The notes under the pieces were generated by a model. That model was given only the letters and a program-made list of their open reading frames with translations. It was not told the DNA's origin and made no database searches. A program made the translations under genes and the position numbers. From the NCBI GenBank assembly GCA_003155695.1, contig PMDZ01000004.1:1-49568 (forward strand): DNA of 49,568 nt. The letters run 5' to 3'. This stretch comes from Candidatus Nomurabacteria bacterium. GTDB lineage: Bacteria > Patescibacteriota > Minisyncoccia > Phycocordibacterales > UBA9973. Shown piece by piece: positions 33,560 through 41,975 of this stretch; positions within the stretch are counted from its first letter, which is position 1, and each line of letters starts with the position of its first letter.

Positions 33560-33588
33560 AAATAAGCATATGTTAATATGTCCTCACT

Positions 33589-33840
33589 ATGATTACAGTT
33601 ATAGAAGTAAAGAAAAATGCAAATGAGAGCAATATGAATCTTGTTCGTCGATTCACCCGCAAAGTGCAGGAATCGGGAATTATTCAGAAGGTCAAGAGTA
33701 AACGTTATAATAAGAGAGCAGAATCAAAGGTCAAAGTTAAAGTTGCAACTCTCAAGCGTTTGGCTCGCAGGAAGGTCCAAGCGAAACTTTTCAAACTAGG
33801 CAAAGAAGACAAAACACTTAAAAAGAGAGGCCATAAATAA
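33589..33840 (+). CDS. rpsU: Ribosomal protein bS21
   Basis: 83 aa, begins MITVIEVKKNANESNMNLVR, then RFTRKVQESGI, the S21 core, with a longer basic C-terminal tail (LKKRGHK) than the 70-residue E. coli protein. It binds near the 16S 3-prime end and anti-Shine-Dalgarno. Four bases separate it from ybeY. Confidence 0.9.
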   Translation: MITVIEVKKNANESNMNLVRRFTRKVQESGIIQKVKSKRYNKRAESKVKVKVATLKRLARRKVQAKLFKLGKEDKTLKKRGHK

Positions 33841-33844
33841 TTTT

Positions 33845-34231
33845 ATGTCTCTGAATGGTTTTTGTACTATTTTAAATAAAACAAAAGGCAAGCTTCCGCG
33901 CTTGCCTTTTGTGTCCATAAAAAATAAAATCCTCGGCAGTCGGTATGAACTCGGTTTGAGTTTATTAAATCCGAAAGAGCAGAAAAAGATAAATCAAAAA
34001 TATCGTGGCCGAAATGAGACAACAAACATCCTTTCTTTCCCTCTTTCGAAAAATTCCGGGGAAATCACCATCGATACGCAAAAGGTCAGGAGTGATGCTC
34101 CGCTATTTAATATGACATATACCCAATTCTTCAAATACCTCTTTATCCACGGACTACTGCATTTGAAAGGTTTCGAACATAGTAGTATAATGGAAAAAGA
34201 AGAAAAGAAATATCTCAAGATTTTTTCGTAA
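33845..34231 (+). CDS. ybeY: Endoribonuclease YbeY
   Basis: 128 aa zinc-dependent RNase of rRNA maturation and ribosome quality control. RGRNETTNILSFPLSKNSGE precedes the metal motif FIHGLLHLKGFEHS, with the three histidines in place. The ATG at 33845 leaves a 13-bp hairpin (33881-33912) inside codons 13-23. A GTG at 33911 just after the hairpin is an alternative start, giving 106 aa. Confidence 0.85.
   Translation: MSLNGFCTILNKTKGKLPRLPFVSIKNKILGSRYELGLSLLNPKEQKKINQKYRGRNETTNILSFPLSKNSGEITIDTQKVRSDAPLFNMTYTQFFKYLFIHGLLHLKGFEHSSIMEKEEKKYLKIFS
33881..33912 (+). terminator. Hairpin inside the ybeY 5-prime end
   Basis: A perfect 13-bp stem (33881-33893 with 33900-33912) with a 6-nt loop and TTTT in its 3-prime arm, 40 bases after the rpsU stop. 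It could attenuate rpsU transcription before ybeY or hide the ybeY start. Confidence 0.45.
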
Positions 34232-34254
34232 AATATTTCTTTCTCTATTCAAGC

Positions 34255-35430
34255 ATGAATAAAAACAATTACACTTGCGGCATAGACGTGGGCACAAACT
34301 CTACAAAAGTTGTAGTTATGAGTTTCGATAAAGGCAGGCGCGAACCAACTGTTATTGCCACAGGAATATCCGAAACAAAAGGAATGCGTTTTGGCTATGT
34401 CACAAATGTTGATACTGTCGCCGAGAGCATTCGAAAAGCCGTTAAACAGGCCGAAAATATTTTGGGTATAAAAATCCGCCGAGCTTACATCTCGCTCGGG
34501 GGAGTTAGCTTGAGCTCTATCGTTTCGACGGGGTCAGTCATCATTTCGAAAGCAGACCAAGAGATAACAAATCTTGATGTTACGAAAGCTATCGCCAACA
34601 GCGAAGAGAATCTCGATATTCCAAACAAAAAAATAATTCATACTATTCCCCTCGGATATAAACTTGATGGCAAAGATATATATGCCAGGCCCGAAGGTTT
34701 GCGAGGTATAAAGCTTGAAGTTAAAACACTTTTCATTATCTGTTTGAAGCAAAATATGGAGGACCTGATTACGGCTTTGACCCTTGCCAAGATTGATATT
34801 GAAGAGATAACAGCTTCACCGATAGTCACCGGCAACGTCCTTTTGGGCAGTAAACAAAAGATTGCCGGATGTGTTCTTGTCGATATTGGGTCGGAAACAG
34901 TTTCGACGGTAGTCTTCGAGAATAATTTACCAATTTCGGTTTCAGTTTTTTCGATTGGCAGTATGGATATAACCAAAGACATTGCTCTTGGGTTGAAAAT
35001 TTCTCTTGAAGAAGCCGAGAGCATAAAACTTGGAAGCGTCATCGGAGGAGATTATTCGAAAAAGAAAGTTGATGAAATTATTGAAGCTCGACTCGTTGAC
35101 ATATTTGAACTTGTCGATAATCAATTGAAGCGCCTCAAACGTAATGAACTTCTTCCAGCCGGAGTCATCATCACAGGTGGCGGTTCACTTGTAAACAACA
35201 TCGCCGATATTGCCCGCAATCAATTGAAACTTCCGACAAGAGTCGGACCAATAGACAATTCCCTTAACAACAAATTTAAAGTTCGCGATAATTCTTGGTA
35301 TACGGCGTTAGGTCTGGCTCTTTCGGAAGATAGTGAATATTCAAGCGACTCATCAAATAATTTTCAAGGTGGAAATGTCAAGGAGGTAAAAAATTTCTTC
35401 AAATCTATCTTTTCCCAGCTCTTACCTTAA
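34255..35430 (+). CDS. ftsA: Cell division protein FtsA
   Basis: 391 aa actin-like protein that ties FtsZ to the membrane. Phosphate 1 TCGIDVGTNSTKVVVMSF near residue 7; the SHS2/1C domain around 85-165; phosphate 2 GCVLVDIGSETVSTVVF near 205; adenosine motif GVIITGGGSLVNNIADI. The C-terminal FFKSIFSQLLP forms the expected amphipathic membrane-binding helix. It lies upstream of ftsZ as in most bacteria. Confidence 0.95.
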   Translation: MNKNNYTCGIDVGTNSTKVVVMSFDKGRREPTVIATGISETKGMRFGYVTNVDTVAESIRKAVKQAENILGIKIRRAYISLGGVSLSSIVSTGSVIISKADQEITNLDVTKAIANSEENLDIPNKKIIHTIPLGYKLDGKDIYARPEGLRGIKLEVKTLFIICLKQNMEDLITALTLAKIDIEEITASPIVTGNVLLGSKQKIAGCVLVDIGSETVSTVVFENNLPISVSVFSIGSMDITKDIALGLKISLEEAESIKLGSVIGGDYSKKKVDEIIEARLVDIFELVDNQLKRLKRNELLPAGVIITGGGSLVNNIADIARNQLKLPTRVGPIDNSLNNKFKVRDNSWYTALGLALSEDSEYSSDSSNNFQGGNVKEVKNFFKSIFSQLLP

Positions 35431-35484
35431 TCAAATAAGGCAATAAAATGTATATTTGTCAAACGTTCCATTTTCTATAATTTC

Positions 35485-35493
35485 TGCTATTAT
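35485..35493 (+). promoter_or_regulatory. Extended -10 promoter of ftsZ
   Basis: TGC-TATTAT with no good -35, predicting a leader of about 45 nt. A 12-bp palindrome (AGACTTAAGTCT, 35523-35534) lies in this leader just before the start and could be an operator. Confidence 0.45.
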
Positions 35494-35543
35494 ATACTTA
35501 CGTAAAAATTATTATTAATGAAAGACTTAAGTCTCATAAATAT

Positions 35544-36728
35544 ATGCCTAAATTAAACCCAGATATTGAATCATTCGCAAGAATTAAAGTCGTTGGAATT
35601 GGTGGGTCAGGAAAAAATGCCCTAAATCATATGATTAATTCTAAAGTTAAGGGTGTCGAGTTCATAGCTATGAACACCGATACTCAAGACCTGCATAATT
35701 CTCTAGCCGAAAAGAAAGTGCACCTTGGGAAAAATCTTACCCATGGATTGGGCGCCGGTATGAATCCTGAAGTTGGACGTCGTGCCGCTGAAGAAACCAA
35801 AGCCGAGATACAAGACGTTATAAAAGGAGCCGATATGGTTTTCATCGCTTGCGGTATGGGTGGTGGAACAGGAACCGGTGCTGCTCCAATCGTTGCTCAA
35901 GCAGCGAAGGAGCAAGGAATCCTGACTGTCGCTGTTGTCACCAAACCATTTTCTTTTGAAGGAAATCAGAGAATGAAAATTGCCGATACGGGACTTGCCG
36001 AACTTGAAAAAGAAGTTGATGCCATTTTAATTATTCCTAACGATAGACTGATTGTTATTTCCGGAAAAGAAGTAGGATTTAGAGAAGCTTTCGCAATGTG
36101 TGATGAAGTTTTGAAGCAAGCCGTGGAGGGAATATCGGAATTGATTACAACCCCTGGAATGATAAATGTAGACTTTGCTGATATCAAAGCTGTCATGTCC
36201 GATGCTGGTTCGGCACTGATGGGAATCGGTATTGCTGGAGGTGAAGGACGTGCAGAGAAAGCTGCTCTTGCCGCTATAAATTCCCCTCTTCTTGACCTTT
36301 CTATTTCCGGGGCTCATGGAGTCCTCTTTGCTATTTCAGGCGGAGATGATTTAACCATTCACGAAATTCAAGATGCTGCAAAGGTAATTACCGAGTCTAT
36401 CGATAAAGATGCCAAAGTTATTTTCGGAACGATACGCGACGAGAAACTTAAAAAAGGCGAAATGAAAGTCACAGTCATCGCTACTGGTTTCCCGACCGAT
36501 ATGCCAAAGCGTTCTCTTTTCCAAATCGGGCAAATGAAGAACGGTGAACAAACCGTTGTCAACTCGACAAAAGAAGAAGTACTGCAAGCTGCAACATCCA
36601 AAGACCAGTCTAAAAATAGCTCTTCGGATTATGTAAAAAAATCGGAAAAAGCAGATGACAATTTGTTTATCGACGACACGGATGATTGGAGTACCGTCCC
36701 GGCATTTCTAAGACGAAACAAGAAATAG
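35544..36728 (+). CDS. ftsZ: Cell division GTPase FtsZ
   Basis: 394 aa tubulin homologue that forms the division ring. The GTP-binding motif GMGGGTGTGAAPIVAQAAKE near 105, N-terminal VVGIGGSGKNALNHMI, the T7 loop (NVDFADIKAVMSDAGSALMG), a variable linker and the C-terminal peptide DDWSTVPAFLRRNKK are all present. The C-terminal peptide fits FtsA binding. Confidence 0.98.
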   Translation: MPKLNPDIESFARIKVVGIGGSGKNALNHMINSKVKGVEFIAMNTDTQDLHNSLAEKKVHLGKNLTHGLGAGMNPEVGRRAAEETKAEIQDVIKGADMVFIACGMGGGTGTGAAPIVAQAAKEQGILTVAVVTKPFSFEGNQRMKIADTGLAELEKEVDAILIIPNDRLIVISGKEVGFREAFAMCDEVLKQAVEGISELITTPGMINVDFADIKAVMSDAGSALMGIGIAGGEGRAEKAALAAINSPLLDLSISGAHGVLFAISGGDDLTIHEIQDAAKVITESIDKDAKVIFGTIRDEKLKKGEMKVTVIATGFPTDMPKRSLFQIGQMKNGEQTVVNSTKEEVLQAATSKDQSKNSSSDYVKKSEKADDNLFIDDTDDWSTVPAFLRRNKK

Positions 36729-36731
36729 TAT

Positions 36732-36844
36732 AAAATTCCTAATAAGTCTTATCAAAGGGGCTTTGGAGCTCGACGGAGCGAGAACCGAGCAAATTTTTAG
36801 TAAAAAATTTGCGTACCCTTTGAGAAGAGCTTATTGGGAATTTT
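36732..36844 (+). repeat. Structured repeat, family 1, copy 2
   Basis: The 95-nt core (36741-36835) has outer arms AATAAGTCTT...GAGAAGAGCTTATT. Inside are a CTCG/CGAG hairpin with an ACGG-A loop and a 10-bp A/T-rich hairpin. It matches the minus strand of 13558-13656 at about 70 percent, ungapped and of equal length. It sits between ftsZ and trxB and, with its outer AAAATTCC/GGAATTTT arms, may end the ftsZ transcript. Confidence 0.65.
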
Positions 36845-36866
36845 ATTAATCGCTTGACCTGTGTGC

Positions 36867-36872
36867 TATAAT
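36867..36872 (+). promoter_or_regulatory. Extended -10 box of trxB
   Basis: TGC-TATAAT, six bases (ATAAAT), then ATG at 36879; leaderless arrangement that fixes the start. Confidence 0.65.
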
Positions 36873-36878
36873 ATAAAT

Positions 36879-37805
36879 ATGTATGATTTAATTATTTTGG
36901 GTGGAGGGCCGGCGGGAACTGCCGCAGCAGTCTATGCCGCCCGCAAACAACTTAAAACTGCCATTATCGCATTCGAGTTCGGTGGCCAATCCATAGTCTC
37001 GGAACTTATTTATAACTGGGTTGGAACTCCGGAAATTTCCGGAACGGATTTAGCGGCAAATATGAAGAAACATGTCCTTTATTACAAAGGACCGTATCTG
37101 GATGTGATTGAAGGAGAAAAAATTTCATCCGTTACAAAAACGGAAAATGTATTTAATCTGAAATCGGAATCGGGAAAAGAATACACAACAAAAACAATTT
37201 TGATATCAACCGGAAGTAGCCGACGTAAAATAGAAGTTCCAAATGCCGACGTTTTCGAAAATAAAGGCATCACATATTGTGCTTCGTGCGATGGTCCACT
37301 CTTTGCCGGCCAAGATGTAATAGTTGTCGGTGGTGGCAATGCAGCGTTTGAAACATCTGCTCAACTTCTTGCTTATTGTAAAAGTGTCACAATGGTTCAC
37401 CGAAGTGAAAAGTTCAGAGCCGACGAGATAACTGTCAAAAAAATAGAAGAGAACCCTAAATTTAAAGCCATAACAAATGCCGAGATACTGAGAGTAGATG
37501 GTGATAAGTTTGTTGGCTCTCTCACATATAAAGATAAAATTTCGGGTGAAGAACATACAATTCCGACTGCCGCAATTTTCGTTGAAATCGGGCAAATTCC
37601 AAATGTTGATTTTGTGAAAAATCTGGTTGCCATCGATGAATTCGGGAAAATTATTGTAGACCCGATGACCCAGATGACTTCAGTTCCCGGAATTTGGGCA
37701 GCTGGAGACTGCACCAACGGCAAATACCATCAGAACAACATTGCCGCCGGCGATGCCGTAAAAGCGCTTGAAGACGCTTATCTTTGGATTCACAAAAATA
37801 AGTAA
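36879..37805 (+). CDS. trxB: Thioredoxin reductase
   Basis: 308 aa FAD- and NAD(P)H-dependent disulfide reductase. FAD-binding LGGGPAGTAAAVYAARKQ at the N-terminus, redox pair CASC near residue 135, NADPH-binding VVGGGNAAFETSAQL near 155, and GIWAAGDCTNGKYHQNNIAA near 275. Normal length. It converges on the nucleotidyltransferase gene, with abutting stops at 37805 and 37806. No thioredoxin gene is in the window. Confidence 0.96.
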   Translation: MYDLIILGGGPAGTAAAVYAARKQLKTAIIAFEFGGQSIVSELIYNWVGTPEISGTDLAANMKKHVLYYKGPYLDVIEGEKISSVTKTENVFNLKSESGKEYTTKTILISTGSSRRKIEVPNADVFENKGITYCASCDGPLFAGQDVIVVGGGNAAFETSAQLLAYCKSVTMVHRSEKFRADEITVKKIEENPKFKAITNAEILRVDGDKFVGSLTYKDKISGEEHTIPTAAIFVEIGQIPNVDFVKNLVAIDEFGKIIVDPMTQMTSVPGIWAAGDCTNGKYHQNNIAAGDAVKALEDAYLWIHKNK

Positions 37806-38564
37806 TTACAAGTTTTGATTGGCTAATATTCCTTCTAGTATTTCAAGTTCCTGTTTTGAGTTAGGCTGGAATCCTTCTAAAATATTTTTTAGTGGAACGG
37901 CTTCTATCAGCTCCCCTTCGCGACTTGCAATTTTTACAAGGTCAGTTAAGTAATATTCGCCTTGTACATTTTCATTTTTTAATTTATCAATATTATTCCA
38001 AAGCCATTTTGCATTAAAAGCATATAAGGCCGGATTTACTTCTTTAATTTCTTTCTCTTTTTCACTCGCATCTTTATTTTCAACTATTCCAATAACTTTA
38101 TTATTCTTATCTCTCAATATTCTTCCGAAATTTACAATCCCTGCCCGCCAATCTTTAAAATCTGGAAGTACTACGGTTCCAATTACAATAACTGCAGGAC
38201 TATTCTCAAGGGTTTTGATAATATCCTCGATTGTCTCTTTTGAAACTAATGGTTGGTCTCCAGATAAAACAACGACTATCTCGTGGTCCGGATGAGTCGC
38301 ACTTTTTGCCGATAGCACCGCATGACCGGTACCCAGTTGTTCTTCTTGGTGAGCATAGTTATAATCCTTACCTATCACTTCAAAAATTCTTTCCTTTTTA
38401 TGCCCAACAACTATCACCGGCTTAATCGGTAAATTAAGGTGCGAGAGTGTATCCAAAATATGCTTTAGAAAAGGTTTGCCCTGAAGCACAGCAAGAGCCT
38501 TCGGTTCATCCGATTCCATTCTTTTACCCTTCCCTGCCGCCAAAATTATTATTTGTGTATTCAT
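37806..38564 (-). CDS. GlmU-type nucleotidyltransferase domain
   Basis: 252 aa. It matches the N-terminal uridylyltransferase half of Glm[48 protein letters not shown] and [12 protein letters not shown]. The C-terminal left-handed beta-helix acetyltransferase is absent. It probably makes UDP-GlcNAc, but related enzymes use other sugar phosphates. Confidence 0.85.
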   Translation of the reverse strand: MNTQIIILAAGKGKRMESDEPKALAVLQGKPFLKHILDTLSHLNLPIKPVIVVGHKKERIFEVIGKDYNYAHQEEQLGTGHAVLSAKSATHPDHEIVVVLSGDQPLVSKETIEDIIKTLENSPAVIVIGTVVLPDFKDWRAGIVNFGRILRDKNNKVIGIVENKDASEKEKEIKEVNPALYAFNAKWLWNNIDKLKNENVQGEYYLTDLVKIASREGELIEAVPLKNILEGFQPNSKQELEILEGILANQNL

Positions 38565-38593
38565 AATGTGTTTGTATAAATAATGAATGACTA

Positions 38594-38685
38594 GAACCTT
38601 ACAGGTTCAGTACACCTTTTCCGTTCGCTTCGCTCACAGGGAAAAGGTCTTCTCGTCCTCTACGCAAGCAAAGCAGTTTGCTTGC
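38594..38685 (+). repeat. Structured repeat, family 2, copy A
   Basis: GAACC/GGTTC hairpin, then CCTTTTCC/GGAAAAGG, then a GCAAGC/GCTTGC hairpin with loop AAAGCAGTTT. The first 29 nt (38594-38622) are identical to 42410-42438. It lies between the tRNA-Val terminator and the nucleotidyltransferase gene. Confidence 0.65.
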
Positions 38686-38693
38686 TATCGTGT

Positions 38694-38718
38694 AAAAAAA
38701 TTACTTACGTAATTTTTT
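38694..38718 (-). terminator. Terminator of the tRNA operon
   Basis: A 10-bp stem (38695-38704 with 38709-38718) with a GTAA loop and a T-run on the minus strand begins one base after tRNA-Val. With the tRNA 3-prime end the pairing extends to about 20 bp. Confidence 0.75.
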
Positions 38719-38719
38719 G

Positions 38720-38792
38720 TGCACGATAGAGGACTTGAACCTCTGACCCTCCCCACGTCAAGGGGATGCTCTACCAACTGAGCTAACCGTGC
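38720..38792 (-). tRNA. tRNA-Val (GAC)
   Basis: 73-nt cloverleaf: acceptor GCACGGT/ATCGTGC, D stem GCTC/GAGC, anticodon stem TCCCC/GGGGA with loop TTGACGT (anticodon GAC), T arm AGAGG/CCTCT. CCA is not encoded. It lies 8 nt after tRNA-Ser. Confidence 0.93.
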
Positions 38793-38800
38793 ATTCCATG

Positions 38801-38887
38801 CGGAAGTGGTGAGATTTGAACTCACGAGGAGCTTTCACCCCTGCCGCTTTTCGAAAGCGGTGCCTTAAACCTCTCAGCCACACTTCC
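38801..38887 (-). tRNA. tRNA-Ser (CGA)
   Basis: 87 nt with a long variable arm: acceptor GGAAGTG/CACTTCC, anticodon stem CCGCT/AGCGG with loop TTCGAAA (anticodon CGA), T arm GTGAG/CTCAC. CCA is not encoded. First gene of a two-tRNA unit. Confidence 0.93.
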
Positions 38888-38930
38888 AATAAACTTTCGT
38901 AGTATACAAAAATAAAGCCAAAAAATCAAT

Positions 38931-39563
38931 TTAAACCTGTTTTACGTCCTTATGAATCATATGGCCATCATTATCCAAATCATAAATAGTGGCAGTATCG
39001 AAACCTATTTCAAAATCACTAATCCTTTCGTCGGATATGTTTTCTATGTATTTTGATAATGCTCTCATTGAGTTACCATGAGCTACAACAAGAACATTTT
39101 TACTGTCTTTCAAAAGAGGCATAATTTTATTTAAAAAAAATGGTAATGCCCTTTCGTAAACCATCTTCAGACTTTCACCGTTGGGAATATTATAATCCCA
39201 ACTGCGTCTTATTTTTTGAAATTCTTCACCACCTACTTCTTTTTTAACTTCCCATTTATTTTTGCCCGTATAATCGCCGTAATCTCTCTCTATTAATTCT
39301 TTCGATTCTTCTATAGGAACATCTTTCTTTGTGACCAAATTTGCATCCAAGATAGCAAGTAAAGTTTCTTTCGTCCTAATAAGTGGTGTATCAAATATAT
39401 AATCAAAACGAAAATCTTTTAATAACTCTCCTATTTTTTTTGCAACCTCTAATCCTTCTTTTGACAAGTGAACATCAGTTATACCGGTCCAAAGACCTAA
39501 ACTATTCCACTCAGACAGTGCATGCCTAACAAATATTAATTTTCCCATTTTTTGTGTTTCCAT
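38931..39563 (-). CDS. Histidine-phosphatase superfamily, phosphoglycerate-mutase-like
   Basis: 210 aa related to dPGM (GpmA): KLIFVRHALSEWNSLGLWTG, LTELGEERDYGDYTGKNK-type region ERDYGDYTGKNKWEV, WDYNIPNGESL, and VLVVAHGNSMRALSKYIEN. The catalytic histidine is present, but the usual RHG is RHA, and the protein is shorter than GpmA (~230-250). It could serve glycolysis or be a general phosphatase. ATG at 39563 has TGA-extended TAGAAT six bases upstream and is preferred over 39548. Confidence 0.82.
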   Translation of the reverse strand: METQKMGKLIFVRHALSEWNSLGLWTGITDVHLSKEGLEVAKKIGELLKDFRFDYIFDTPLIRTKETLLAILDANLVTKKDVPIEESKELIERDYGDYTGKNKWEVKKEVGGEEFQKIRRSWDYNIPNGESLKMVYERALPFFLNKIMPLLKDSKNVLVVAHGNSMRALSKYIENISDERISDFEIGFDTATIYDLDNDGHMIHKDVKQV

Positions 39564-39569
39564 ATGAAC

Positions 39570-39575
39570 ATTCTA
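39570..39575 (-). promoter_or_regulatory. Extended -10 box of the phosphoglycerate-mutase-like gene
   Basis: TGA-TAGAAT on the minus strand, six bases, then ATG at 39563. Confidence 0.55.
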
Positions 39576-39614
39576 TCATAAACTTTTTTTAATTTATAAT
39601 TCATAAAAATATGG

Positions 39615-39620
39615 TATAGT
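39615..39620 (+). promoter_or_regulatory. Extended -10 box of the ABC exporter operon
   Basis: TGG-TATAGT, six bases (TGCAAC), then ATG at 39627. The divergent promoter for the phosphoglycerate-mutase-like gene is only 40 bases away. Confidence 0.6.
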
Positions 39621-39626
39621 TGCAAC

Positions 39627-40424
39627 ATGTCTGAAATTATCGAAGTTAAAAATTTAACGAAAAAATTTGGTGATTTTGTCGCCGTTGATGATATTTCTTT
39701 CGAAGTGAATAAAGGCGAGATTTTCGCTTTCTTGGGTCCGAACGGCGCCGGTAAATCCACGACCATTAAAATGCTGACAACACTTCTTACCCCGACACAA
39801 GGGACACTTACTTTGGATGGTCATAGCGTCATGAAAGACTCAAACGCCGTTCGTCATTCATTCGGCATTGTTTTCCAAGACCCAAGTCTTGACGATGAAT
39901 TAACCGCCTATGAAAATATGGACCTTCATGGAGTCCTTTATCGCGTCCCGAAAGCATTGTGCAAGGAACGAATTAAACAGCTTCTCACCCTCGTTGAACT
40001 TTGGGACCGTAAGGACAACTATGTCAAAGAATTCTCCGGTGGAATGAAGCGCCGGCTGGAAATTGCTCGTGGTTTACTTCATCATCCGAAAATTTTATTC
40101 CTTGATGAACCAACTCTGGGTCTTGACCCTCAAACTCGCAACCATATGTGGAGCTACATAAATGACCTCAACAAGTCGGAAGGCATCACCGTTTTCTTTA
40201 CAACCCATTATATGGAGGAAGCTGAACGAATAGCCGGGAGAATCGCCATTATCGACCACGGAAAAATTATTGCCTCCGGAACAGCCACGGAATTAAAATC
40301 GAAGACTAATACAAAATCTCTTGAAGAAGCATTCTTGGCGCTCACCGGTAAAGTCATTCGTGATGAAGAAGTCGGAAAAGTTGACAGAATGCGCATGATG
40401 CACAGCGCCTGGACGAAAAAATAA
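39627..40424 (+). CDS. ABC exporter ATPase, DrrA-like
   Basis: 265 aa nucleotide-binding subunit of an ABC-2 exporter. Walker A GPNGAGKST at 37-45, Q-loop FQDPSLDDELTA, signature EFSGGMKRRLEIARG, Walker B ILFLDEPTLGLDP and switch THYMEEAERIAGR. A C-terminal extension after TKSLEEAFLALTGK is typical of DrrA. It is followed after 1 base by the permease, so the pair is one operon. The substrate (drug, lipid or polymer) cannot be read from sequence. Confidence 0.93.
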   Translation: MSEIIEVKNLTKKFGDFVAVDDISFEVNKGEIFAFLGPNGAGKSTTIKMLTTLLTPTQGTLTLDGHSVMKDSNAVRHSFGIVFQDPSLDDELTAYENMDLHGVLYRVPKALCKERIKQLLTLVELWDRKDNYVKEFSGGMKRRLEIARGLLHHPKILFLDEPTLGLDPQTRNHMWSYINDLNKSEGITVFFTTHYMEEAERIAGRIAIIDHGKIIASGTATELKSKTNTKSLEEAFLALTGKVIRDEEVGKVDRMRMMHSAWTKK

Positions 40425-40425
40425 T

Positions 40426-41169
40426 ATGAAAACAATTTACATTTTATGGCTTAGACAATTGAAACGTTACTTCAGGTCAAAATCGAGAATGATCGGCTCT
40501 TTGGCGCAACCGTTATTCTTTCTTTTATCTCTCGGCTACGGTTTCGGTCCGGTCTTCAAACAAGCCGGCGAAGGAAATTACATTCAGTTCCTCGTCCCCG
40601 GAATTATCGGCATGAGTATCATTTTTACTTCTATTTTTTCCGGGATGGAAATTATCTGGGACCGTCAATTTGGTTTCTTGAAAGAAACACTTGTCGCTCC
40701 GGTCTCAAGATTCAATATCATGATTGGACGAACTATCGGTGGAGCAACAGTTGCGACATTACAAGGAACACTTGTCCTTCTTATTTCCTTTTTAATCGGA
40801 TTTAAGCCGATGAATTGGAGCTTAATCCCCGTCGCCATTGTCGTCATGCTCTTATCGGCTCTTCTTTTCACAGCTATGGGCACAGCCATCGCTTCCAAGC
40901 TCGACGACATGCAAGGCTTTCAGCTTATCATGAACTTCTTGGTTATGCCGTTATTCTTCCTTTCCGGAGCCATCTTTCCTCTTGCTAGTGCTGGGATCTT
41001 AGGTAAAATTGCGAACTTTGACCCACTTTCTTACGGCGTAGATGCGCTGAGGAGTTTGCTCTCGGGAATTACACACTATGGATTGGCGACAGATTTCGGC
41101 ATTTTGGCAATTATCACAATCGCTTTCCTTGCACTCGGAAGTTATTTCTTCTCTAAAATACAAATTTAA
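40426..41169 (+). CDS. ABC-2 type permease, DrrB-like
   Basis: 247 aa with six membrane helices and the ABC-2 signature LVAPVSRFNIMIGRTIGGAT in the middle, followed by LVMPLFFLSGAIFPL near 185. It partners the ATPase at 39627-40424. Start is 1 base after the ATPase stop. Confidence 0.93.
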   Translation: MKTIYILWLRQLKRYFRSKSRMIGSLAQPLFFLLSLGYGFGPVFKQAGEGNYIQFLVPGIIGMSIIFTSIFSGMEIIWDRQFGFLKETLVAPVSRFNIMIGRTIGGATVATLQGTLVLLISFLIGFKPMNWSLIPVAIVVMLLSALLFTAMGTAIASKLDDMQGFQLIMNFLVMPLFFLSGAIFPLASAGILGKIANFDPLSYGVDALRSLLSGITHYGLATDFGILAIITIAFLALGSYFFSKIQI

Positions 41170-41184
41170 TAATAAACCTTTGAC

Positions 41185-41207
41185 TTTTCGAGCATGTATG
41201 ATATAAT
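41185..41207 (+). promoter_or_regulatory. Promoter and structured leader before 41303
   Basis: TTGACT and a TGA-extended TATAAT with 16-nt spacing lie just after the permease gene. The leader of about 95 nt contains a TTATTGGTG/CACCAATAA inverted repeat (about 41242-41292) ending just before the start codon. Confidence 0.5.
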
Positions 41208-41302
41208 CAAACAAATTTTGAAAGCTCTTCGATATTAATTTTATTGGTGACTAAACGAGATATAACAATTGTCTTTTGTAGCCACCAATAAATAAATAAT
41301 AT

Positions 41303-41800
41303 ATGAAAAATCTAAGTTTTAATGAAAAAATCTGGGTTGTTTTTTTGTCTTTTTTATTCTTTAAAATGGACCAAAAAATTAAATCCTTAGCCGGCGACAG
41401 AAAAGCCGGAGATGCAATCAACCTGCGGGAACGCTTTTCTTTGGCGTTCGCAACAATTTGGATGTTAAAAAAAGAAAAAAAAGAAAATGAGAATAAGATT
41501 CTTTTTTCAAACGTAACCCCAGACTCATTTTTTCAAAAAAAATTTAGAAATCAAATTTATAATGATTTTTGTTCTGTTTTTTTTGAAAAAGAAAGTATTG
41601 TCACTGTAAGTTGTTCGTCCGAAAAAGACAATTCAAACTCACTTGTAAAAGTACAGGATGGATACAAAACGACGATGCTTCTGTCGGGACAAGGATTACT
41701 TTCCGAGGATCAAGACTTTCTTGACTTTTTTATTCAAGAAATCGGTAAAAATTTTAAAAATGCAGAAAAATTTTTTCAAAAAAAGCTGGAGCAAAAATAA
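41303..41800 (+). CDS. Protein of unknown function
   Basis: 165 aa, Lys- and Phe-rich, with a hydrophobic N-terminal segment (IWVVFLSFLFF) that may be a membrane helix and a mostly soluble rest. The middle SSEKDNSNSLVKVQDGYKTT looks like a beta-hairpin region. No family recognised. It has its own promoter, structured leader and terminator. Confidence 0.6.
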   Translation: MKNLSFNEKIWVVFLSFLFFKMDQKIKSLAGDRKAGDAINLRERFSLAFATIWMLKKEKKENENKILFSNVTPDSFFQKKFRNQIYNDFCSVFFEKESIVTVSCSSEKDNSNSLVKVQDGYKTTMLLSGQGLLSEDQDFLDFFIQEIGKNFKNAEKFFQKKLEQK

Positions 41801-41824
41801 ATCTTGTTCAACTAATCGATTATG

Positions 41825-41854
41825 ATAAACCCTTTGTTAACTCAGGGGGTTTAT
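41825..41854 (+). terminator. Terminator of 41303-41800
   Basis: An 8-bp stem (41825-41832 with 41847-41854) followed by TTATTTTG. It lies 25 bases after the stop. Confidence 0.6.
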
Positions 41855-41975
41855 TTATTTTGTTTAGAAACCCAAAAGGTTAGTAGTTAGAACCAGATTG
41901 TGGAGAAAATAATGAAATTTCAAGTACTATCTTGCCAAAATAGAAAATATGAGGTAATCTAAAGAAAAAAAGAAT

